Below, piece by piece: positions 1 through 8,544 of a DNA stretch of 59,179 bases. The DNA is from Treponema sp. (GTDB lineage Bacteria; Spirochaetota; Spirochaetia; Treponematales; Treponemataceae). The translations under genes were made by a program, and so were the position numbers. The stretch is taken from the NCBI GenBank assembly GCA_017617145.1, contig JAFZWX010000003.1:1-59179 (forward strand), given 5' to 3'. The notes beneath the pieces were generated by a model that made no database searches, was not told the origin of the DNA, and worked only from the letters and a program-made list of their open reading frames with translations. Each line of letters starts with the position of its first letter. Within the stretch, counting starts at the first letter, position 1.

Positions 1-16
1 CTTTTCCTTCATCGTT

Positions 17-118
17 AACCCCATGTTTTTTGCCCTCTGTTTTAATTTTCGGGCATTCTATTTGGGTTAGATTTTGACGTGATTTACATGATTTTTTTCG
101 GTTAGATTTAACGTGATT
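17..118. repeat. Inverted and direct repeats upstream of the tRNA promoter
   Basis: Two nearly identical 19-20 bp direct repeats (GGTTAGATTT...ACGTGATT) lie at 65-84 and 100-118, just upstream of the tRNA promoter. Immediately before them a nested inverted repeat pairs AACCC (17-21) with GGGTT (64-68), and TGCCC (31-35) with GGGCA (51-55). These could be regulator sites, or the remains of a terminator for a gene left of the window. No coding region is seen in 1-172. Confidence 0.45.
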
Positions 119-130
119 CAATGCGTTATA

Positions 131-159
131 TTGACTAAATTGCAGTTTTTGTATATAGT
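131..159 (+). promoter_or_regulatory. Promoter of the tRNA-Gln/tRNA-Glu unit
   Basis: TTGACT at 131-136 and TATAGT at 154-159 are separated by exactly 17 bp. The predicted start point is near 166, a few bases before the mature 5' end of the tRNA. Confidence 0.7.
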
Positions 160-172
160 TCTATTTACTTAT

Positions 173-243
173 TCCCCGATTGTGTAATGGTAGCACTTCA
201 GATTCTGGTTCTGACTGTGGGGGTTCGAATCCTCCTTGGGGAA
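173..243 (+). tRNA. tRNA-Gln (anticodon CTG)
   Basis: The sequence folds into a complete cloverleaf. The acceptor arm pairs TCCCCGA (173-179) with TTGGGGA (236-242), followed by discriminator A243. The anticodon stem TCAGA/TCTGA closes a TTCTGGT loop with anticodon CTG. The T arm is GGGGG-TTCGAAT-CCTCC. The CCA end is not encoded. It is a minor glutamine acceptor reading CAG codons. A terminator follows within 12 bp. Confidence 0.93.
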
Positions 244-254
244 CTATAAGAAAC

Positions 255-285
255 GGCTGACCATAAAAAAGTCAGCCTTTTTTTA
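255..285 (+). terminator. Rho-independent terminator after tRNA-Gln
   Basis: A perfect 7-bp stem, GGCTGAC (255-261) with GTCAGCC (271-277), has a 9-nt loop and is followed by seven T residues. It sits between the two tRNA genes, so either tRNA-Glu is made by read-through or it has its own promoter. Confidence 0.85.
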
Positions 286-298
286 TATTTTTTATTCT

Positions 299-371
299 GG
301 CTCCTTCGAATATCGGTTTAGTTCATCGCCCTCTCAAGGCGGAGAGACGGGTTCGACTCCCGTAGGAGCTA
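299..371 (+). tRNA. tRNA-Glu (anticodon CTC)
   Basis: A cloverleaf is visible. The acceptor pairs GGCTCCT (299-305) with AGGAGCT (364-370), the terminal pair being G-T, followed by A371. The anticodon stem TCGCC/GGCGG closes a CTCTCAA loop with anticodon CTC. The T arm is ACGGG-TTCGACT-CCCGT. CCA is not encoded. It reads the minor glutamate codon GAG. Confidence 0.9.
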
Positions 372-398
372 TATAAACTTTTTTGAGAAGATAGATAA

Positions 399-1190
399 AT
401 GAAAAAACTTTTTGCAGCAATATTCATTTCGTTTTTTCTTCTCGTGGCTTTAGCTGCCACAGATTTTTCCCTTATAAATGAAAAGTTCTTCCCGATTGAA
501 ACAGAAGTTGTAAACAAAACTGCTACAACTTATTTTGTTTATGCAGGCATTGATTCTATTGAAATAATCAATGCCGATAAAAGAAATCAGAAAACCAGAC
601 TTAAAAAAAACGAATACACCTATAATAATAAAACAGCATGTATTACTTTTAAAAATCCTTTACCATATGAAAACTGCCTGGCAAAAGTTAAAGGAATTCC
701 TGCTCTTCCGTATTCCTGTTATCTAAAAGATTTTGAAGGTTCAAAAGATCAGCTTCTTGTAATCCTGAATAATCTGACTGCTGTAGAAAAAAAGGATTAT
801 GTATATGATCCAAAAACAAAACTTATAACTTTTAGACCTGATATAGATATAAGTAATACAAGTTATTACATGGTTTATTATGTTCAAACTTCAAATGGAA
901 TTGTTTCAAAAACAATATCAAATGATTTTAATGATGTAATTGCAGAACTTCATGCAAGACATAATCAGCAGCTTTTTGGCGGTCCACTTGTAATTTATAA
1001 GGATAGAACAGGAGTTCCTCTTAGTAAGGTTGAGAAGGAAGTTGGTTTTAAGCTTGTTTATTTACGTCCTAGAGTTTGTACGATTTGTGAATCCTACGAA
1101 AACAATCAGAAAACTGTGACTGTAATGTGTTATTACAAAAATAAATATGTTGTTTGCACAGAAAATAAGATAATAGAGTATAGATATTGA
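399..1190 (+). CDS. Secreted protein of unknown function
   Basis: This 263-residue protein starts with a clear signal peptide: positive residues MKK, then a hydrophobic run to about residue 19 ending in an Ala-rich cleavage region. No lipobox cysteine is present, so it should be periplasmic or exported. The mature part is rich in Lys, Asn, Tyr and Thr with alternating hydrophobic residues, consistent with a beta-rich fold. Four cysteines lie near the C-terminus (VCTIC, VMCYY, VVCTE), which may form disulphides. I do not recognise a named family. A GAGAAG ribosome-binding site lies upstream of the ATG. The gene begins just after tRNA-Glu, and its 3' end is inside a terminator hairpin. Confidence 0.75.
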   Translation: MKKLFAAIFISFFLLVALAATDFSLINEKFFPIETEVVNKTATTYFVYAGIDSIEIINADKRNQKTRLKKNEYTYNNKTACITFKNPLPYENCLAKVKGIPALPYSCYLKDFEGSKDQLLVILNNLTAVEKKDYVYDPKTKLITFRPDIDISNTSYYMVYYVQTSNGIVSKTISNDFNDVIAELHARHNQQLFGGPLVIYKDRTGVPLSKVEKEVGFKLVYLRPRVCTICESYENNQKTVTVMCYYKNKYVVCTENKIIEYRY

Positions 1191-1206
1191 AAAAACTCTA
1201 TTTTTT
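1172..1206 (+). terminator. Terminator overlapping the 3' end of the 399-1190 gene
   Basis: AATAGAGT (1172-1179) pairs with ACTCTATT (1195-1202), followed by T residues. The 5' arm is inside the coding sequence and the loop contains the stop codon. Confidence 0.7.
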
Positions 1207-1222
1207 ACCGATAATTTAATAT

Positions 1223-2932
1223 ATGGTCGAAAGTGATACAAAAAGTTCTTTTGACAGGCTTGTTGCGGGCTTGAATGCCGAAGACAGACTTGCTATGCTC
1301 AACAGAATTAATCAAATGGATTCTCAGAATGTTCAACTTGTTCCAGAAACAATTGATTCTGAAACAAATGTTACACTTCAAAAGAAACTCCAGAATGAAT
1401 CCATTTTTTATAGATTTCTGCTTTGGCTTAGAGCTTTATTTGATAAAAAAACAGTTGAACAGCTATATGGCCAGGATTTGATAAACAGCCTTTCAAGGAA
1501 AATTAATACCAGATTTCCTGGAACAATTGATTACAGAATAAAATCTCTTGATTATATTTTTTATGAACGCCTTTTAACAATTAAAGAAGCTGCAGATTTC
1601 TTTAAGGTTTATTTTAATTATATCGAAGAGGCTCCTGGTGACTTTTATGTTTTTTTAAGTTCTTTTGTTGCTCCGGAACTTGCAGAAAAAATTAATGCTC
1701 AGGCAGATCCTTTTCTGTTACCGTTTTCTAAGCCTATTACTCCTGAGTTAAGAACAGAACTTGCAAAAAAACTAGATGATATTCTTTCAAATATGGATAA
1801 AGATACAAAACTAAATATGTATTCAGCTGTATCATCTGCAAACTGGTTGAATAAATTTTGTATGCTTCAATATCTTCATTTTATTTCACAGTTTACGAAT
1901 GTTACAGGAGATGCATTTACTTGTCCTTATAGTAATGCGCTTATGGATTATAATGAACTGGCTGCAGTTTTTGCAAATATCCATCCGATTCAAAATGAAG
2001 TTCTTGAAGCAATATTCCTGTTTTCTCAACGTAAACATCTTACAACAAATGCCCAGGATAAGGATATTGAAAAAGCCGTAAAAGAATTCATGCAGAAAGC
2101 ACTTGCTTTTATAGGAACTATTAATTCTTTTGTAAACAATGTCCCGATTCGAAATCTTGGAAGAGTTTTAAATAATGATTTTAACTGGCAGCCTGGAAAT
2201 ATGGAGGGTGCAGAAGCCTGGTTCCCTAGTTTCAGAAGCCACTGGCGTAAAATTCAGGATATCCGCTGGAATGATTTTGCTCGTGAACAGAAAAAAATGA
2301 TGCTCAGTGAAAATTTAAAAACTGATTTTGGACTTGAAGAATTTCCTACAATGGAGTACAGACCCTGGCTGAAGCTCTGGAATCGCATTCCATTTAATCG
2401 CGAACTCACTGGCGGATTCTTGTCATGGTTCTGTACCGAAAAATTTGACAAAATAATTCCAGATTTGAATATTGTTGCAATGGAAGGTGTTTTTTATAAA
2501 AGTGAAAATCGTTCTGAATATTCAGAAGGGCTTAATAATTTTTCTAATGCAAATGTAATGATGAAGGAACTTCTTAGAAAGCTTTCTCCCGAAGGTGAAT
2601 ATGGAAGGATTTTTGATGATTTTGCAACAAATCGCGTTCATAATTTTCAGGTCCAGAATCAGATTGAATCAATGATGAAACAGATAGAAGATACTGTTAA
2701 AGATTCAATTTCTCTTTTTGGAAAAGGTGCTCGTACTATAGAACGCGTTTTCTACGGATTTTTTGAAGAACAGAAGGATGGTATTCACGAAACACTTCAA
2801 AATATGACAACAATCCGTGGACGCGACAACAGACGCTTTCTTGATTCTCTAATTTCTACACGACAGCTTTTGAAAAAGACCTTAGCCTACATTTCTGAAC
2901 TTGAGCCTATTGATTCAATTCAAGAAAATTAA
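1223..2932 (+). CDS. Large conserved cytoplasmic protein, function unknown
   Basis: This protein of 569 residues has no signal peptide or membrane segment and is mostly alpha-helical by composition. It resembles the large cytoplasmic proteins of unknown function found in Treponema (possibly the DUF5312 type; this name is from memory and uncertain). The start is chosen at ATG 1223 because TAATTT at 1212-1217 sits 5 nt upstream and no Shine-Dalgarno is present, the pattern expected for leaderless mRNA. Its stop codon overlaps the stop of the convergent minus-strand gene in a shared TTAA. The 638-residue protein at 19052-20968 has a similar general character, but I cannot show homology by eye. 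Confidence 0.7.
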   Translation: MVESDTKSSFDRLVAGLNAEDRLAMLNRINQMDSQNVQLVPETIDSETNVTLQKKLQNESIFYRFLLWLRALFDKKTVEQLYGQDLINSLSRKINTRFPGTIDYRIKSLDYIFYERLLTIKEAADFFKVYFNYIEEAPGDFYVFLSSFVAPELAEKINAQADPFLLPFSKPITPELRTELAKKLDDILSNMDKDTKLNMYSAVSSANWLNKFCMLQYLHFISQFTNVTGDAFTCPYSNALMDYNELAAVFANIHPIQNEVLEAIFLFSQRKHLTTNAQDKDIEKAVKEFMQKALAFIGTINSFVNNVPIRNLGRVLNNDFNWQPGNMEGAEAWFPSFRSHWRKIQDIRWNDFAREQKKMMLSENLKTDFGLEEFPTMEYRPWLKLWNRIPFNRELTGGFLSWFCTEKFDKIIPDLNIVAMEGVFYKSENRSEYSEGLNNFSNANVMMKELLRKLSPEGEYGRIFDDFATNRVHNFQVQNQIESMMKQIEDTVKDSISLFGKGARTIERVFYGFFEEQKDGIHETLQNMTTIRGRDNRRFLDSLISTRQLLKKTLAYISELEPIDSIQEN

Positions 2933-4677
2933 AATATTCCTTTGTATGGATCATTAAGATAATCTTCAAAAGCCTTTTTTTCTACTGTCATTTCTTTTTC
3001 AGTTGGTAAGAAATCGTACTTGAAAGACATCTGATTAATTGTCTTTACAGCATCTCCATCATTTTGAATTATAAGATTGAAGTATTCGCTTTTGAAAAGA
3101 TCACTATCTAAGCTGATATCTGTCTGTGAAGTTTCAATATCAGTAATAATCCATTTGTTCTTTTTGAAGGTTAGGGTAAAGGTATCTTTATTTTTTGTAA
3201 CATATATGTCGTTGTTTGTTCCTTCTGAATGCAGTGTATAATATTCAACACTATGAACAGATTTGTCACCTTTGTTTATTGTTACACCTTGTTCCTGTGT
3301 TATTATTTCCGGCTGTTCTTTGTTCAACTTGAGGTCAAGATATTCATCATATTGTTTGCCGTCAATTTTAACATTTGTTACACCGTAAAGACCAATCATA
3401 GAAAGCATAGATGAATTTGTTAGCATTACAAAGAATCTTGCAGGTTTTTGAAAACCGTTATCATCGCCGTTTGATTGACGTTGCTTGCTTATAACATAGA
3501 CATTGCTTACAGAATCAAGGTATCTGTTTGCTGATTTTCCGTTCACAAATGTTTGCATTAAAGGAATGTCCAGAGTATTAATGCCTTTAAAGAAAGTTTG
3601 AATTGTTTGAACAGAAGTTAATCCTTTTGTCGTGTAATCATTCAAATAACTTATGTAGGAACTTCGCGCATAAATAATTACTACAACTAAGGCAATCAGA
3701 CCGGCAAGAAATGCTGTTGTGTTTCTTCGTAAAGTACGCTTAGTTTTAACTTTGGAATTCTGAAGTTTTTTATAGGAATTAACCTTTTCTTCAAAGGCTT
3801 CATCAGAAAGATTTGTTGAAAGGTTTTCTTTTGCATTTGCAAGAAGCTCAAGAGGAAAATCTTTTTGTGGAACAAGATCTTCACTTCTTTTACCCTTTGC
3901 TTTTTTACCGGGAATATTTACAGAATTTGAGTTGAGTTTGAGACCATTATTTACGGCAGCAGCAAGCTCTTTATTTATGCCGTTTATACTTAGTTCAAGA
4001 GGAAGAAAATTTCTATCAAGTAAATCGGCATTGCGTGTAAGATTATCGGCAGAAGGGTAAGGGTAACGACCTGTGAGCATTTTGTAGGCAACGCAGGAAC
4101 GAGTAAAACAGATTGCAGGTAAGTCATGAAGAGAAGGATTAATCCAGCAATTATGAAGGTCTGCCTGTTCAACTGCAGAAAGGCCTGCAATAGAATATTT
4201 GAAAATATTTTGTGGAAGAAAAAGAAACTTGAGCTTTTTAGCTGAATCAATTCCGTCTACTAAAACACCGCCGCTTCCGTTCAATGGGAGTTCAACTTCT
4301 CCATTTGCGGCCTGAGTAAGAATTGTACAATATGCAAGAGATGCGAGGTACATGTTATCTTTGTCGGTAGTAGTTGCCTGGGATGTTCCACATTTTGCAT
4401 ACAGATCAAGTAGTGTTTGTGCGTTTTTTGTAAGAGGATTTTTATTACAGTAAAATACGATGCGTTCGTCAAAGCCTTCAACTTCAAACGATTTTATTTC
4501 TGCAAAAGTCCACTTTTCAAATGAAAAATGCAGCGGTTCACCGTCTTTGGAATCGCAGGTTGCAATAATTCCTTCTTCTGTGACTATAGAATTGAAATTT
4601 GTTTTACCAAATTTGTATTCATCCAGCCCGGAACTTAATCTGATTTCTCCGTCGGTGATACTAACCACATTTTTCAT
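2929..4677 (-). CDS. Membrane-anchored protein with kinase-like N-terminal region (probable pseudokinase)
   Basis: This 582-residue protein is the third gene of an operon after hflK and hflC (6-bp gap, GAGG ribosome-binding site). Residues about 190-250 contain a stretch like the C-lobe of Hanks-type Ser/Thr kinases, including YKMLTGRYPYP where active kinases have the conserved helix-F 'YxxLTGxxPF' region. I see no HRD or DFG catalytic motif, so any kinase fold is likely inactive. A basic linker is followed by one membrane helix at about residues 322-340. A C-terminal extracytoplasmic domain of some 240 residues is rich in Thr, Ser and beta-prone sequence. The operon position suggests a partner or sensor of the HflKC membrane complex; that is inference. 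Confidence 0.65.
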   Translation of the reverse strand: MKNVVSITDGEIRLSSGLDEYKFGKTNFNSIVTEEGIIATCDSKDGEPLHFSFEKWTFAEIKSFEVEGFDERIVFYCNKNPLTKNAQTLLDLYAKCGTSQATTTDKDNMYLASLAYCTILTQAANGEVELPLNGSGGVLVDGIDSAKKLKFLFLPQNIFKYSIAGLSAVEQADLHNCWINPSLHDLPAICFTRSCVAYKMLTGRYPYPSADNLTRNADLLDRNFLPLELSINGINKELAAAVNNGLKLNSNSVNIPGKKAKGKRSEDLVPQKDFPLELLANAKENLSTNLSDEAFEEKVNSYKKLQNSKVKTKRTLRRNTTAFLAGLIALVVVIIYARSSYISYLNDYTTKGLTSVQTIQTFFKGINTLDIPLMQTFVNGKSANRYLDSVSNVYVISKQRQSNGDDNGFQKPARFFVMLTNSSMLSMIGLYGVTNVKIDGKQYDEYLDLKLNKEQPEIITQEQGVTINKGDKSVHSVEYYTLHSEGTNNDIYVTKNKDTFTLTFKKNKWIITDIETSQTDISLDSDLFKSEYFNLIIQNDGDAVKTINQMSFKYDFLPTEKEMTVEKKAFEDYLNDPYKGIF

Positions 4678-4683
4678 TTCTTT

Positions 4684-5667
4684 TTACCTCTTTCCGTCTG
4701 CACTGTAAAGATAATCGAAGTAATCCATACTTGTGCTCAAGGTTGCAGGGTAATCCTTAAGATTGTTCTTGTAAGATTCCATGCTCTTCCAGAAGGTATA
4801 GAATTCCGGATCCTTGTTGTATGCCTGTGCATAAATTGCTGCAGCTTCGGCATCGGCATTACCTTTGATTTCCTCTGATTTGCGGTATGCTTCAGAAGCA
4901 ATTGTTCGTTTGTCGCTTTCAAGACGTCCAAGCCATTCTGCTTTTTTACCTTCACCAAGAGAACGGTAAGCCTGAGCAACCTGGTTTCGATCCTTAATCA
5001 TACTGTTGTATACAGATTCATTAAGTTCATCAGAATATTTTACCTGGCGTGGAACAATATCAATAAGTTCAATTCCGTAGCCTGCAATTTCGGCACGAGC
5101 TTTTTCTGCCATCTGCTTACAAAGAACATTACGACCTTTTGTTACAACTTCGTTTGTTGTGTCTGCATTAACAAGATTGTTGATTTCGATTGTTTCTTCA
5201 TCTGTCTGTTCTTCTACCTTTGCTTCGTTGATGATGTTTGAAGAACGAACAATTTCACTCATGCGGTTCTGTGTAATTACAGTACGGCATGATGAGTCAA
5301 TGATGTCAGATAGCTTATTATAAGAGTTTGCAAGTGTCTGGAAGTTCTTATAGAAAGCTTCAGGGTCTGTAATGCGCCAGCGTGAAGTAGTATCTACAAT
5401 AATATATTGATTTTCCTTTGTAGGAATGCGCTGCTCATCTCCGTCGAGCGAAAGAATTAGCTTTGGATATTCAATTACATGATCAAGGAACGGAACTTTA
5501 AAATGAAGTCCTGCATCGGTGTGCGAAGCAACAATTTTGCTGAATCGTGTTACAACAACCTGAGTTCCTTCATTTACAATATAGAGTGGTCCTGCGGCAA
5601 GAAAAAGTACCACAAGCACAACAATAGTAATAAGCCAGCCAATAAATCGTTTCATTGCTTTATTCAT
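4684..5667 (-). CDS. hflC: HflC, SPFH/Band 7 membrane protein
   Basis: This 327-residue SPFH protein has one N-terminal membrane helix (about residues 8-28) followed by the Band 7 domain, with the typical early motif 'NEGTQVVVTRFSK'. A helical region follows, containing ARAEIAGYGIELIDIVPRQVKY and a long Ala/Glu-rich coiled coil ('ADAEAAAIYAQAY'). These features and the close upstream hflK identify it as HflC. In other bacteria it forms a cage with HflK around the FtsH protease and modulates membrane protein turnover. An AGGAGG site 9 nt before ATG 5667 supports this start. The hflK stop codon overlaps that ribosome-binding site, so the two are probably translationally coupled. FtsH itself is not in the window. 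Confidence 0.9.
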   Translation of the reverse strand: MNKAMKRFIGWLITIVVLVVLFLAAGPLYIVNEGTQVVVTRFSKIVASHTDAGLHFKVPFLDHVIEYPKLILSLDGDEQRIPTKENQYIIVDTTSRWRITDPEAFYKNFQTLANSYNKLSDIIDSSCRTVITQNRMSEIVRSSNIINEAKVEEQTDEETIEINNLVNADTTNEVVTKGRNVLCKQMAEKARAEIAGYGIELIDIVPRQVKYSDELNESVYNSMIKDRNQVAQAYRSLGEGKKAEWLGRLESDKRTIASEAYRKSEEIKGNADAEAAAIYAQAYNKDPEFYTFWKSMESYKNNLKDYPATLSTSMDYFDYLYSADGKR

Positions 5668-5681
5668 TTTTCGTGCCCTCC

Positions 5682-6641
5682 TTAGTCCTTAAGATTTTTT
5701 ACAGGAACAAGGTTTTCAAGTTCGCTGTCGATGAGTGTAGGTTTGTTTTCGCTTCCAAAAATCTCATCCATTGTTTCAAGATAAATACGTTCTTTTGTAA
5801 CTTTAGGAGAACGCTTATATTCTTCGTAAACTGCATCAAAACGGGCAACATCACCTTTTGCCATGTTAACGCGTTCTGCAGCATAACCTTCGGCAACCTG
5901 AATCTGGCGGTCGGCTTCACCTTGTGCCTTTGGAATTTCGGCATTGTAAGATTCCTTACCTTCGTTTATAAAGCGCTTCATATCCTGGCTTGCTTTGTTT
6001 ACATCTTCAAAAGCAGCCTGAACTTCGGCAGGGGGAACAACGTTCTGAAGCTGAACTGTAGTTACGTTTATTCCAAGTCCAAGAGCCTTATACTGTTCAT
6101 TCATCATGTCCTGAGCAAGATTCTGGATTGTTGAACGTTCAGAGCTCATTACTGCTAAAATTGCTCGGTCACCAACAAGTGTGTTGATTACAGAACGTGA
6201 AATATCGCGGATTGTCTGTTCTTTTTCATAAACGCGGAAGAGCCACTGGTACGGATCTACAACCTTGTACTGGATAATCCATTCAACGTCTACGATGTTC
6301 AGGTCTCCTGTGAGCATTTCTGATTCTTCGTAAATGTTGTTTTTGTATTCGTTGTTACGGCCGGCCTTAACAGTTTTAAAACCAAACTGTTCTGCACGGA
6401 CAGTAGAAATATCGACATTGTAGTTTTTGTCAATTCCAAACGGAAGCTTTACATGAAGTCCAGGTCCCACAGTTGTAGTGTATTTACCAAAACGTGTGAT
6501 AACTGCATTTTCAGTTTCATCTACAATATAAAAGCTTGAAAATCCTGCCACAACTGCAAGGGCAAGGATAATCATCCAGATAAAGAAAGACGGTTTTATA
6601 AGTCGTCGTTTCTTAGCAGGTTTAATTGTTTCGTCTGCCAT
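5682..6641 (-). CDS. hflK: HflK, SPFH/Band 7 membrane protein
   Basis: This protein of 319 residues has a short basic cytoplasmic tail (KKRRLIK), one membrane helix at about residues 17-37, the Band 7 domain ('DETENAVITRFGKYTTTVGPGLHVKLPF'-type start) and the HflK-like 'VQLQNVVPPAEVQAAFEDVNKA' region. It forms the HflKC complex with the product of the next gene. The start is ATG 6641: AAGGAG lies 8 nt upstream, whereas the in-frame GTG 9 bases earlier overlaps that site. It is the first gene of the hflK-hflC-pseudokinase operon and is transcribed divergently from the DUF4230 gene, with only 83 bp between the two starts. Confidence 0.9.
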   Translation of the reverse strand: MADETIKPAKKRRLIKPSFFIWMIILALAVVAGFSSFYIVDETENAVITRFGKYTTTVGPGLHVKLPFGIDKNYNVDISTVRAEQFGFKTVKAGRNNEYKNNIYEESEMLTGDLNIVDVEWIIQYKVVDPYQWLFRVYEKEQTIRDISRSVINTLVGDRAILAVMSSERSTIQNLAQDMMNEQYKALGLGINVTTVQLQNVVPPAEVQAAFEDVNKASQDMKRFINEGKESYNAEIPKAQGEADRQIQVAEGYAAERVNMAKGDVARFDAVYEEYKRSPKVTKERIYLETMDEIFGSENKPTLIDSELENLVPVKNLKD

Positions 6642-6711
6642 ATTGAACACTCCTTACTTTAAAAATACTAATAATTTTCAAAAAAAACAACAAAAAACGA
6701 GTTTTATGGGG

Positions 6712-6724
6712 TATAATATATAGT
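6712..6724 (+). promoter_or_regulatory. -10 box of a leaderless gene
   Basis: A perfect TATAAT at 6712-6717 lies 7 nt before ATG 6725, and no Shine-Dalgarno is present. Transcription should start at or within a base or two of the start codon. A clear -35 box is not seen. Confidence 0.6.
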
Positions 6725-7375
6725 ATGGAAAAGAAAATAAACGAAAAAAAATCACTCTTACGTGAAGCAGAAAAGGTAGAACGTCAGCGAAAACCTCATC
6801 GGCAGCATTCAGTTCTTTCTGGAATTCTTACAAAAATTATAATTATTCTGATTTTAATAATGATTATGCTTGGCGGAGGTTATTTTTTCTTTACAAAGAA
6901 AATGCAGCCGCAGAAAGAAATCAATGTTCTTGTAGTTCAGAATCAGCTTTCTTATTGTCAGGAGCTTGTAACTTTAAAATACAGATACAGCGATATTCTT
7001 TCCATAAAAAAATCTGTTGCACTTTCAAAAAGCTTCAGCATCATAAAATATACAGGAATTATCCGCATTGGAATTGAAGATATTACTTTGAGTGATATTG
7101 AAGTTTATAATGAAGGGAAGGGTGTAAAAATAAAGCTTCCTGATGTTGAGGTTTTAGGAAATGATATTACCTCGCAGGAAGTATTTGATGAATCGCACAG
7201 TATTTTTGTTCCAATCACACTTGATGATGTTTTTGTAGAAATTGAACGTTCAAAACAGGCCACACTAGAAGAACTTTTAGATGAAGGCATTATGAACGAA
7301 GCACGCGAAAGCGCAAAGAAAGTAGTTCAACAAATAATGATGTCAGCAGGCTTTGAAGAAGTGATTGTAGTATAA
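6725..7375 (+). CDS. DUF4230 family membrane-anchored protein
   Basis: This 216-residue protein has a basic, charged cytoplasmic N-terminus (residues 1-30), one membrane helix at about residues 34-56 and an extracytoplasmic domain. The domain carries the DUF4230-type features 'KYTGIIRIGIEDITLSDIEV', 'GVKIKLPDVEVLGNDI' and a C-terminal helix 'ARESAKKVVQQIMMSAGF'. The function of the family is unknown. It is transcribed divergently from hflK, and its mRNA is probably leaderless (TATAAT 7 nt before the ATG). A long palindrome at 7385-7460 lies just behind it and ahead of the convergent gene. Confidence 0.75.
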   Translation: MEKKINEKKSLLREAEKVERQRKPHRQHSVLSGILTKIIIILILIMIMLGGGYFFFTKKMQPQKEINVLVVQNQLSYCQELVTLKYRYSDILSIKKSVALSKSFSIIKYTGIIRIGIEDITLSDIEVYNEGKGVKIKLPDVEVLGNDITSQEVFDESHSIFVPITLDDVFVEIERSKQATLEELLDEGIMNEARESAKKVVQQIMMSAGFEEVIVV

Positions 7376-7384
7376 GAATGATTT

Positions 7385-7460
7385 AGCCCCGATGCACTGC
7401 CGTCAACACGCAAACTCCCTTTTCGCCCTGTTTGCGTGTTGACGGTAGGGCATTGGGGCT
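7385..7460. repeat. Long palindrome, family A copy 1 (likely bidirectional terminator)
   Basis: The outer 11-bp stem (AGCCCCGATGC with GCATTGGGGCT) is followed by a small internal loop, a perfect 15-bp stem at 7401-7415 (CGTCAACACGCAAAC and its complement at 7430-7444), and a 14-nt apical loop (TCCCTTTTCGCCCT). It lies between convergent genes. The apical stem and loop match the element at 44504-44579 in inverted orientation, while the outer stems differ. Confidence 0.8.
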
Positions 7461-7468
7461 TATTTGTT

Positions 7469-8197
7469 TTAGTCTACCACAATTACTGACGCACTGCGGC
7501 CGTCGATGGTGTAGGCTTTTTCGGGATTCGTGTTGTCCAGAACTGGAGTTAGACCTATATAGTAATTGTAGTAATATTTTCCAGTTGGAAGTGGCAGACT
7601 GAGTTCATAAAAACCAGGTGAAGTTTCTTCAAGAGTGTAAATCCACGGATCCCAGTTTGTAAACGTCCCGGCAAGATGAAGGTTTAAACCAGTTTCGCCT
7701 TTGTAGATGAAGCGTATGGCGTCATCTTTTGTTTTTTCTGTATATTCGTAAATTTTCCCCAGATTATCAACCTTCGAAAAGTATAAGTTTACACTGTCGT
7801 CATATTCTTTGTTGGGATTTAGAGGATCTGTTGTCCAAAGTCCGTCCATAATCATGCGATATTTGATTGTCTGAATCTTGTGTTTACGTTCATAACAGTA
7901 GAACATGTGTACAGGAGTTTTGTTCCCGTCTGCATCAACCTTCATAAGAATCTGAAAAGGATGAATCGTTTGAAAATTTTCAAAATCAAACGCGATTCCT
8001 ACACTTCGGAGATCTACACTTGCTGTGAAAATAATATAATCTTCTGTAACAATAGGTGCACATGGCTCGTCTATTTCGTGAATAAGCTTGTCGAGTTCAT
8101 AAGGCTGATAGATAACCTCTTTTTCTTTTGCAGCAGCTGAGCATAAAATGCACACTGACAAAAGTGCCACCATAGCGAAAAATTTACACTTGTTCAT
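7469..8197 (-). CDS. Secreted protein with glycogen-binding (CBM48/AMPK1-like) domain
   Basis: This protein of 242 residues starts with a signal peptide (MNKCKFFAMVALLSVCILCSA). Its C-terminal third has the hallmarks of the early-set carbohydrate-binding fold of AMPK and isoamylases: 'LHLAGTFTNWDPW', followed by 'GFYELSLPLPTGKYYYNYYIG'. The middle region is of unknown fold. ATG 8197 is chosen because it begins the signal peptide; the reading frame extends 75 bases further upstream without a ribosome-binding site. It could bind glycogen-like glucan or have lost sugar binding and serve in the envelope. The upstream region holds two long palindromes, 8278-8421 and 8577-8777. Confidence 0.75.
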   Translation of the reverse strand: MNKCKFFAMVALLSVCILCSAAAKEKEVIYQPYELDKLIHEIDEPCAPIVTEDYIIFTASVDLRSVGIAFDFENFQTIHPFQILMKVDADGNKTPVHMFYCYERKHKIQTIKYRMIMDGLWTTDPLNPNKEYDDSVNLYFSKVDNLGKIYEYTEKTKDDAIRFIYKGETGLNLHLAGTFTNWDPWIYTLEETSPGFYELSLPLPTGKYYYNYYIGLTPVLDNTNPEKAYTIDGRSASVIVVD

Positions 8198-8277
8198 ATT
8201 GTCTCTATCGGCAGAATAAAAAAAATGTTTAGTATATTCTAAAATGCAGTCTGTTATTAGAAATTTAATCATGTAGA

Positions 8278-8421
8278 AAAAATGGCTCCCAGCGGGGTTT
8301 CGAATCCAAAACCGCAGGCTAGCCTGCTACATGCTACAGTGCCTTGTAATTATATACTTGGCCGCCTTGCGGCCGCACTGTAGAATGTTTTTGGCTTCAA
8401 AACCCCGCTTCCGCCATTTTT
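8278..8421 (-). repeat. Long structured palindrome, family B copy 1
   Basis: This 144-bp element has an outer stem AAAAATGGC/GCCATTTTT, an internal loop TCCC facing TTCC, then a 10-bp stem AGCGGGGTTT with its complement, a further stem GAATCCAAAA/TTTTGGCTTC with one mismatch, and a side hairpin GCAGGC-TA-GCCTGC. A 9-bp stem CTACAGTGC/GCACTGTAG encloses the hairpin GGCCGC-CTT-GCGGCC. The 42-nt core at 8338-8379 is identical to 21085-21126, while the other stems differ but remain paired. It lies in a divergent intergenic region. Read on the minus strand it shows the GGAA...GGGA internal-loop signature. Confidence 0.85.
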
Positions 8422-8544
8422 CCAAGTCACATTTATTATAAATACCCGGTTCATTTAGGCATACTTTTTTTATTGTATTCCTCCAAAAAGAGGCACTCTT
8501 ATATTAACAAGTGTAAATATTCGCTTTTAAACCAAAAGGTACTT

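Noticed and set aside
8278..8421. A tRNA-like or integron attC site
   Set aside because: The side hairpins suggested a cloverleaf and the long stem an attC site, but there is no T-arm or anticodon arm, and the conserved part is the apex with variable ends, the reverse of attC.
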